A stretch of 64,000 nt of DNA from Paracoccus acridae (GTDB lineage Bacteria; Pseudomonadota; Alphaproteobacteria; Rhodobacterales; Rhodobacteraceae), in NCBI RefSeq assembly GCF_014642735.1, contig NZ_BMIV01000008.1, positions 1 to 64,000 of the forward strand, read 5' to 3'. A program made the position numbers and the translations under genes. Positions 59,693-64,000 of the stretch are shown here, one piece after another (within the stretch, counting starts at the first letter, position 1; each line of letters starts with the position of its first letter). The notes below the pieces were generated by a model. That model searched no databases. It saw only the letters and a program-made list of their open reading frames with translations, and had not been told where the DNA came from.

Positions 59693-61684
59693 ATGACCGA
59701 CGATCTGAAAGCCGCCGGTGAAAAAACCCGGCGGCTTTTCGCGTTCAATGCCGGATTCTGGCGCGGCGCGCGCCTGCGGCGCATCCTGTCGCTTGCAGGA
59801 TGGGACCTGCGGCTGGGCCTGCCGGGCGGGGACGACCGCGTGGCGATCTGGGGCGCCAGCCCGACGGCCTGGCGCGATCGTGCCGTCGCACGCCGCACCG
59901 GCGCAGGCCTGGTCACGGTCGAGGATGCGTTTCTCCGATCCGTCCTGCCGGGCCGCGCGCGGGGTCATGTCGCCCGGCGCGGACCGATAGGCTTGCTGAT
60001 CGACCCGCTGGGTCTGCACTTCGACCCTTCCCGGCCTTCGTTGATCGAAAGCCTGATCGTCCGGGGTCGGACAGCAGGGCTGGAACAGCGCGCCCGTGAC
60101 GGCATCGCCCGCCTGCGGTCGGCGGATCTGTCGAAATACAACGCGCATCGTGCCGAACTGTCCGCGCCTGAACCCGGCTATGTCCTGGTGATCGACCAGA
60201 CGCGCGGCGATGCGTCGCTGATGGGTGCGGGGCGGGAGCGGTTCCTAGCCATGCTGGATGCCGCCCGGCGCGAACACCCCGGCCGCCCCATCCTGCTGCG
60301 CAGCCACCCCGAAACGATCCACGGCCTGCGCCCGGGTCATCTGGACCGCACTGACCTCAGGCCGGGCGAGATGCTGTGCGACCAGGAAATCTCGCCCTGG
60401 CGGCTGCTGGAAAACGCCCGGGCCGTCTATTCCGTCAGCTCTCAACTGGGGTACGAGGCGATCCTGGCCGGTCACAGGCCGCGCCTGTTCGGCCAGCCTT
60501 TCTATGCCGGCTGGGACCTGACGCAGGACGAAATTCCCCTGCCCCCTGGACGGCGCGGCCCGGCCACGGTGGAAGCCCTGTTCGCCGCCAGTCATCTTCT
60601 GGCTCCGGTCTGGTACGACCCCTGCCGCGACCGGCTGTGCGACTTCGAAACTGCCCTGGACCAGATCGAGGCCGAGGCGAAAGCCTTTCGCCAGGATCGG
60701 GACGGACATCTGGCCTATGGGATGCGCTTGTGGAAACGCCCCGCCATTGCGCGCGCCTTCGGGGACGGCGCGGGCGTGCGCTTTGCGGCGCGGCCATCGC
60801 CGGAAGTCACGCTGGCCTGGGCGGGCAAGGCTGCCTCGGTGCCGGGCGCGATCCGGGTCGAGGATGGGTTCCTGCGTTCCCGCGGGCTGGGGGCGGCACT
60901 GACGCCTCCCTTGTCGCTGGTGGCCGACGATCTTGGCATCTATTATGATCCGACCCGCGAAAGCCGGCTGGAACGCCTGGTCGCGTCGGGGCCGCCCCCT
61001 GGCGGCAACACCCGCGCCGCACGCCTGATTGCGGCGATCCGCACGGCGGGCTTGTCGAAATACAACCTTCCCGGCGGCTATTGCCCTGTCCCGACCGACC
61101 GCAGGCGGATCCTGGTGCCCGGTCAGGTCGAAGACGACGCATCCATTCGTCTGGGGGCCGGGGCGGAACGCACGAACCTTGATCTGCTTGCCCGTGTGCG
61201 CCGCGAAAACCCGGATGCGCATCTGATCTTCAAGCCCCATCCCGATGTTGAAGTCGGCCTGCGCCCCGGCACCGTCATGGCAATGCCCCTTGCAGACGAG
61301 GTGGCGGTCGCCGCCGATCCCATCGCCCTGCTGGCCCATGTGGACGAGGTCTGGACCATCACCTCGACCCTGGGGTTCGAGGCGCTGTTGCGGGGTGTCC
61401 CCGTGACGACCCTGGGCGCCCCCTTCTATGCAGGCTGGGGGCTGACGCGCGACCTTGGCCCGGTGCCTCCGCGCCGCACTGCGCGGCCCGATCTGGCGGG
61501 CTTGGTCCATGCCTGCCTGATCGCCTATCCGCGCTATCGCGACCCCGTGACCGGCCTGCCTTGCCCGGTGGAGGTCGCCGTGGACCGGCTGCGCGGGGGC
61601 ATGAGCCCGCGCCCGCCAGCCCTGCGCCTTCTGGCCAAGCTGCAGGGGACCTATGCCGGACAAGCTTGGATATGGCGGCGCTGA
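59693..61684 (+). CDS. kpsC: Capsule polysaccharide protein KpsC (double Kdo transferase)
   Basis: 663 aa, two similar halves, each with a VEDxFLRS-type start (VTVEDAFLRSVLPGR; IRVEDGFLRSRGLGA), an LSKYN motif (about 143 and 457), a PHP/SHPE-type motif and FYAGWxLTxD near the end. The two halves are the tandem Kdo transferase modules of KpsC, which with KpsS makes the Kdo linker of the capsule. No kpsM, T or E gene is in the window, so the export ABC transporter is elsewhere. Confidence 0.94.
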   Translation: MTDDLKAAGEKTRRLFAFNAGFWRGARLRRILSLAGWDLRLGLPGGDDRVAIWGASPTAWRDRAVARRTGAGLVTVEDAFLRSVLPGRARGHVARRGPIGLLIDPLGLHFDPSRPSLIESLIVRGRTAGLEQRARDGIARLRSADLSKYNAHRAELSAPEPGYVLVIDQTRGDASLMGAGRERFLAMLDAARREHPGRPILLRSHPETIHGLRPGHLDRTDLRPGEMLCDQEISPWRLLENARAVYSVSSQLGYEAILAGHRPRLFGQPFYAGWDLTQDEIPLPPGRRGPATVEALFAASHLLAPVWYDPCRDRLCDFETALDQIEAEAKAFRQDRDGHLAYGMRLWKRPAIARAFGDGAGVRFAARPSPEVTLAWAGKAASVPGAIRVEDGFLRSRGLGAALTPPLSLVADDLGIYYDPTRESRLERLVASGPPPGGNTRAARLIAAIRTAGLSKYNLPGGYCPVPTDRRRILVPGQVEDDASIRLGAGAERTNLDLLARVRRENPDAHLIFKPHPDVEVGLRPGTVMAMPLADEVAVAADPIALLAHVDEVWTITSTLGFEALLRGVPVTTLGAPFYAGWGLTRDLGPVPPRRTARPDLAGLVHACLIAYPRYRDPVTGLPCPVEVAVDRLRGGMSPRPPALRLLAKLQGTYAGQAWIWRR

Positions 61685-61886
61685 GCGAAAAAGGAAAATT
61701 GTCGTCGGGCCGCCGCTTCTTTCCGAACGTCACCTGTGTCGTTCAGCCTGGGCAGGACAAGGATTTTTCCAAGCCCCGTTGATGCGGAACGCCGTTCTCC
61801 GGTACCGCCCATCAACGCAAGGCCGCGTTCCTTGGCAAGTCCATGCCCTGTTGTTAACTCTTGCCGGCAAACAGGAAAGTCGGCCC

Positions 61887-62984
61887 ATGACCCTTGCCAT
61901 CTCGCATCTTGCCCGGCGCTTCGGCGCGACCCAGGTTCTGCGCGGCATCGACTTGCAGGTGCGGCAGGGGGAACTGATCGCGCTGCTGGGTCCGTCCGGG
62001 TCGGGCAAGACGACGCTGCTCCGCATCATCGCGGGGCTGGACTGGCCCGATGCGGGGACGCTGTCCTTTGACGGCGCGGACTGGCTGGGGAAATCTGCCG
62101 CCGAACGCCGCATCGGCTTTGTTTTCCAGCACTATGCCCTGTTTCCGCACATGACGGTGCGGGACAACATCGCCTTCGGCCTGTCGGTCCTGCCCCGGTC
62201 CGAACGGCCCGGCAAGACGCAGATCGCCGCCACCGTGGACCGGCTGCTGGCCTTTCTGCAGATCGGCGGACTTGCCGACCGTTATCCGGCGGAACTGTCG
62301 GGCGGGCAACGCCAGCGCGTCGCACTGGGCCGCGCCATGGCGATCGAGCCGCGCGTCCTGCTGCTGGACGAACCTTTCGGCGCGCTTGACGCCCAGGTCC
62401 GCCGCGACCTGCGCCGCTGGCTGCGCGGCGTCCACGACAGCGCGGGCACCACCACCATCTTCGTCACCCATGACCAGGAGGAGGCGTTCGAACTGGCCGA
62501 CCGGGTGGTCGTGATGAACGGCGGCGTCATTGAACAGACCGGCCAGCCGGACGAGATCTATGACCATCCCGCCACGCCCTTTGTCGCCCGCTTCCTGGGC
62601 CTGACGGTCGAACTTCCGGTGACGATGCGCGCGGGCCGGGCACATGCGGCCGGCCTGGATCTGGCCGCCCTGCCCCGCCGCGCCATTCCCGACGGTCCCG
62701 CGACGCTGTTCCTGCGGCCTGCCGACATCCTGCCTGTTCCCGATCCCCAGGCGCCCTTCCGCGTGGCCGAAATGGCGACGACGGGCGCCCTTCTGCGCAT
62801 CGTGGCCGAGGACGGCACAGGCTGCCGTATCGAATCCGAGGTGCCGCGCCGCGACGGCCGCGACCTGCGCCAGGGCCAGCCCGTCGCGTTGCGTGCCGTG
62901 GCAGGCCAGATCTTCCCCGGCAGCGGGCAACAGCCTGCCCAGCCGATCCATACCCCGATGACCCTCAAGGAGGCCCGCCCGTGA
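61887..62984 (+). CDS. cysA: Sulfate/thiosulfate ABC transporter ATPase
   Basis: 365 aa. ABC ATPase with Walker A GPSGSGKTT, Q-loop VFQHYALFPHMTV, signature LSGGQRQRV, Walker B VLLLDEPFGALD, and the C-terminal TOBE domain (PATLFLRPADILPVP) seen in CysA. The start ATG (61887) has CAGGAAAGTCGG. It leads the operon: its stop overlaps the start of the binding-protein gene (GTGA). In many bacteria cysA is last, so the order here is unusual. Confidence 0.92.
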   Translation: MTLAISHLARRFGATQVLRGIDLQVRQGELIALLGPSGSGKTTLLRIIAGLDWPDAGTLSFDGADWLGKSAAERRIGFVFQHYALFPHMTVRDNIAFGLSVLPRSERPGKTQIAATVDRLLAFLQIGGLADRYPAELSGGQRQRVALGRAMAIEPRVLLLDEPFGALDAQVRRDLRRWLRGVHDSAGTTTIFVTHDQEEAFELADRVVVMNGGVIEQTGQPDEIYDHPATPFVARFLGLTVELPVTMRAGRAHAAGLDLAALPRRAIPDGPATLFLRPADILPVPDPQAPFRVAEMATTGALLRIVAEDGTGCRIESEVPRRDGRDLRQGQPVALRAVAGQIFPGSGQQPAQPIHTPMTLKEARP

Positions 62985-63976
62985 AAACCCGCTTGACCAC
63001 CGCCCTTGCCCTTGTGCTGGGCCTTGCCAGCCCTGTCGCCGCGCAGGACGCCATCCTGAACGTGTCCTATGACATCGCACGCGAACTGTTCGCCGAACTG
63101 AACCCCGTCTTCGCCGAGAAGTGGCAGGCCGAAACCGGCCGCAGCGTGACCATCGACCAGTCGCATGGCGGTTCGTCGAAGCAGGCCCGCGCGATCTTGG
63201 AAGGCCTGCCCGCCGATGTCGTGACCTTCAACCAGGTCACCGACATCGACGTCCTGGCCGAAGGCGGCATGGTCGATGAAAACTGGCGCGACGCATTTCC
63301 GAACCAGGCCTCGCCTTACTACTCGCTGCCGGCCTTCCTGGTGCGCGAAGGCAATCCGAAGAACATCGGCGACTGGGACGACCTGGCGGCCGAAGGCGTG
63401 CAGGTGATCTTCCCGAACCCCAAGACCAGCGGCAATGCGCGCTATACCTATCTGGCGGCCTATGCCTATGGGCTGGAGAAGAACAACGGCGACCAGGCCG
63501 CGGCGCAGGAGTTCGTGAAGAAGATCTTTGCCAATGTCCCGGTCTTCGACCAGGGCGGCCGCGCCGCGACCGCAACCTTTGCCGAACGAGGCCTGGGCGA
63601 CGTCCTGATCACCTTCGAGGCCGAGACCGGCGGCATCGCCCGCCAGTACGCCGATGCGAAACTGGAACGGGTCACGCCGTCCATGTCGGTCCTGGCCGAG
63701 TTCCCGGTGGCCATCGTCACCGAGAATGCCGAAAGCAAGGGCACGGCCGAGGTGTCGAAGGCCTATCTCGACTTCCTTTATTCCCCCGAGGCGCAGCGCA
63801 TCCTGGCCCAGAACTTCAACCGCGTGCATGACGACGCGATCACCGCCGAATTCGCCGCGAACTTCCCCGACGTGAAACTGGTCACGGTCGAGGACGTCTT
63901 CGGCGGCTGGGACAAGGTCCAGGAGGAACACTTCGCCGAAGGCGGCATCCTTGATTCCGTGTTCGTGAACCAATGA
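62981..63976 (+). CDS. Sulfate ABC transporter periplasmic binding protein
   Basis: 331 aa. Signal peptide ending SPVAAQ (about 22), then ILNVSYDIARELFAELNPVFAEKW and SHGGSSKQARAILEGLPADVVTFNQ, the sulfate-binding motifs of the CysP/Sbp family, and FPNPKTSGNARYTYLAAYAYG. It binds sulfate or thiosulfate for the transporter. Start GTG (62981) with AAGGAGG; the stop overlaps the permease ATG. Confidence 0.95.
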   Translation: MKTRLTTALALVLGLASPVAAQDAILNVSYDIARELFAELNPVFAEKWQAETGRSVTIDQSHGGSSKQARAILEGLPADVVTFNQVTDIDVLAEGGMVDENWRDAFPNQASPYYSLPAFLVREGNPKNIGDWDDLAAEGVQVIFPNPKTSGNARYTYLAAYAYGLEKNNGDQAAAQEFVKKIFANVPVFDQGGRAATATFAERGLGDVLITFEAETGGIARQYADAKLERVTPSMSVLAEFPVAIVTENAESKGTAEVSKAYLDFLYSPEAQRILAQNFNRVHDDAITAEFAANFPDVKLVTVEDVFGGWDKVQEEHFAEGGILDSVFVNQ

Positions 63977-64000
63977 GCGTTGCGGCGGTCATCGACGCCC
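63973..64000 (+). CDS. Sulfate ABC transporter permease, N-terminus only (partial)
   Basis: ATG at 63973 overlaps the stop of the binding-protein gene (ATGA); the first nine codons read MSVAAVIDA before the window ends. By position it should be the CysT-type permease. Confidence 0.55.

Noticed and set aside
61685..61886. SAM or other riboswitch before cysA
   Set aside because: No conserved aptamer pattern seen; only the short palindrome was noted.

Overview
The window is high-GC DNA from an alphaproteobacterium of the family Rhodobacteraceae, most probably Paracoccus or a close relative. The evidence is the gene content and order: surE-pcm-LysM/M23 lipoprotein, an mcl1-type malyl-CoA lyase, a psd-pssA-pmtA phospholipid operon, a DUF6324/mmcB pair, TIGR02186 next to a TauE/SafE exporter, and a tRNA-His of the G-1-less, A73 type. 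Species assignment is inference from gene families, not from a database search.

Layout. 1-5408 is the right-hand part of a Tn7-like transposon: a variant TnsA, a DDE transposase TnsB, the ATPase TnsC and a TnsD/TniQ-type targeting protein, followed by a terminator and TnsB-site-like end repeats. The proposed end abuts the terminator hairpin of a PRC-barrel gene, much as Tn7 sits behind glmS. Left end and cargo lie outside the window. 5441-24638 is mostly core genome: envelope and repair genes (NlpD-like, pcm, surE), TSUP exporter, malyl-CoA lyase, D-amino acid aminotransferase, acyltransferase, pepN, pntAB, NCS1 transporter, DUF3422, a 24-codon lipoprotein gene, and an ArsC/Spx-like, a phosphatase-like and a gph gene.

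24635-36964 is more accessory. An IS30-family element with a D-to-N change in its DDE triad is inserted at the terminus of an older, decayed IS30-like copy. Beside it lies a signalling island: a LOV-PAS-HWE histidine kinase, divergent from an operon of a KaiC-like double ATPase, a second HWE kinase and a single-domain response regulator. Next come a glycine/asparagine-rich SPOR-like membrane protein with an 18-bp minisatellite, a SleB-type cell-wall hydrolase and an aldo/keto reductase.

36965-46214 holds an EmrAB-type efflux operon under a MarR regulator with a perfect 12-bp palindrome, and a divergent TetR/P5C-reductase-like versus N-methylproline demethylase-like locus. 46334-57009 is again core-like: OmpA-family protein, the phosphatidylserine-phosphatidylethanolamine-phosphatidylcholine operon, BolA/Grx4, stress-type membrane proteins, tRNA-His, mmcB, a candidate 6S RNA, a DUF481 outer-membrane protein, nusB and riboflavin synthase. 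57116-64000 carries capsule genes kpsS, a kpsD/wza-like export lipoprotein and kpsC, followed by a sulfate ABC transporter operon running off the right edge.

Main points for a second look: the Tn7-like element and its likely attachment site; the IS30-into-IS30 insertion; the LOV/KaiC/HWE signalling island; the candidate small RNA at 53887-54029; and the micro-lipoprotein at 23002.
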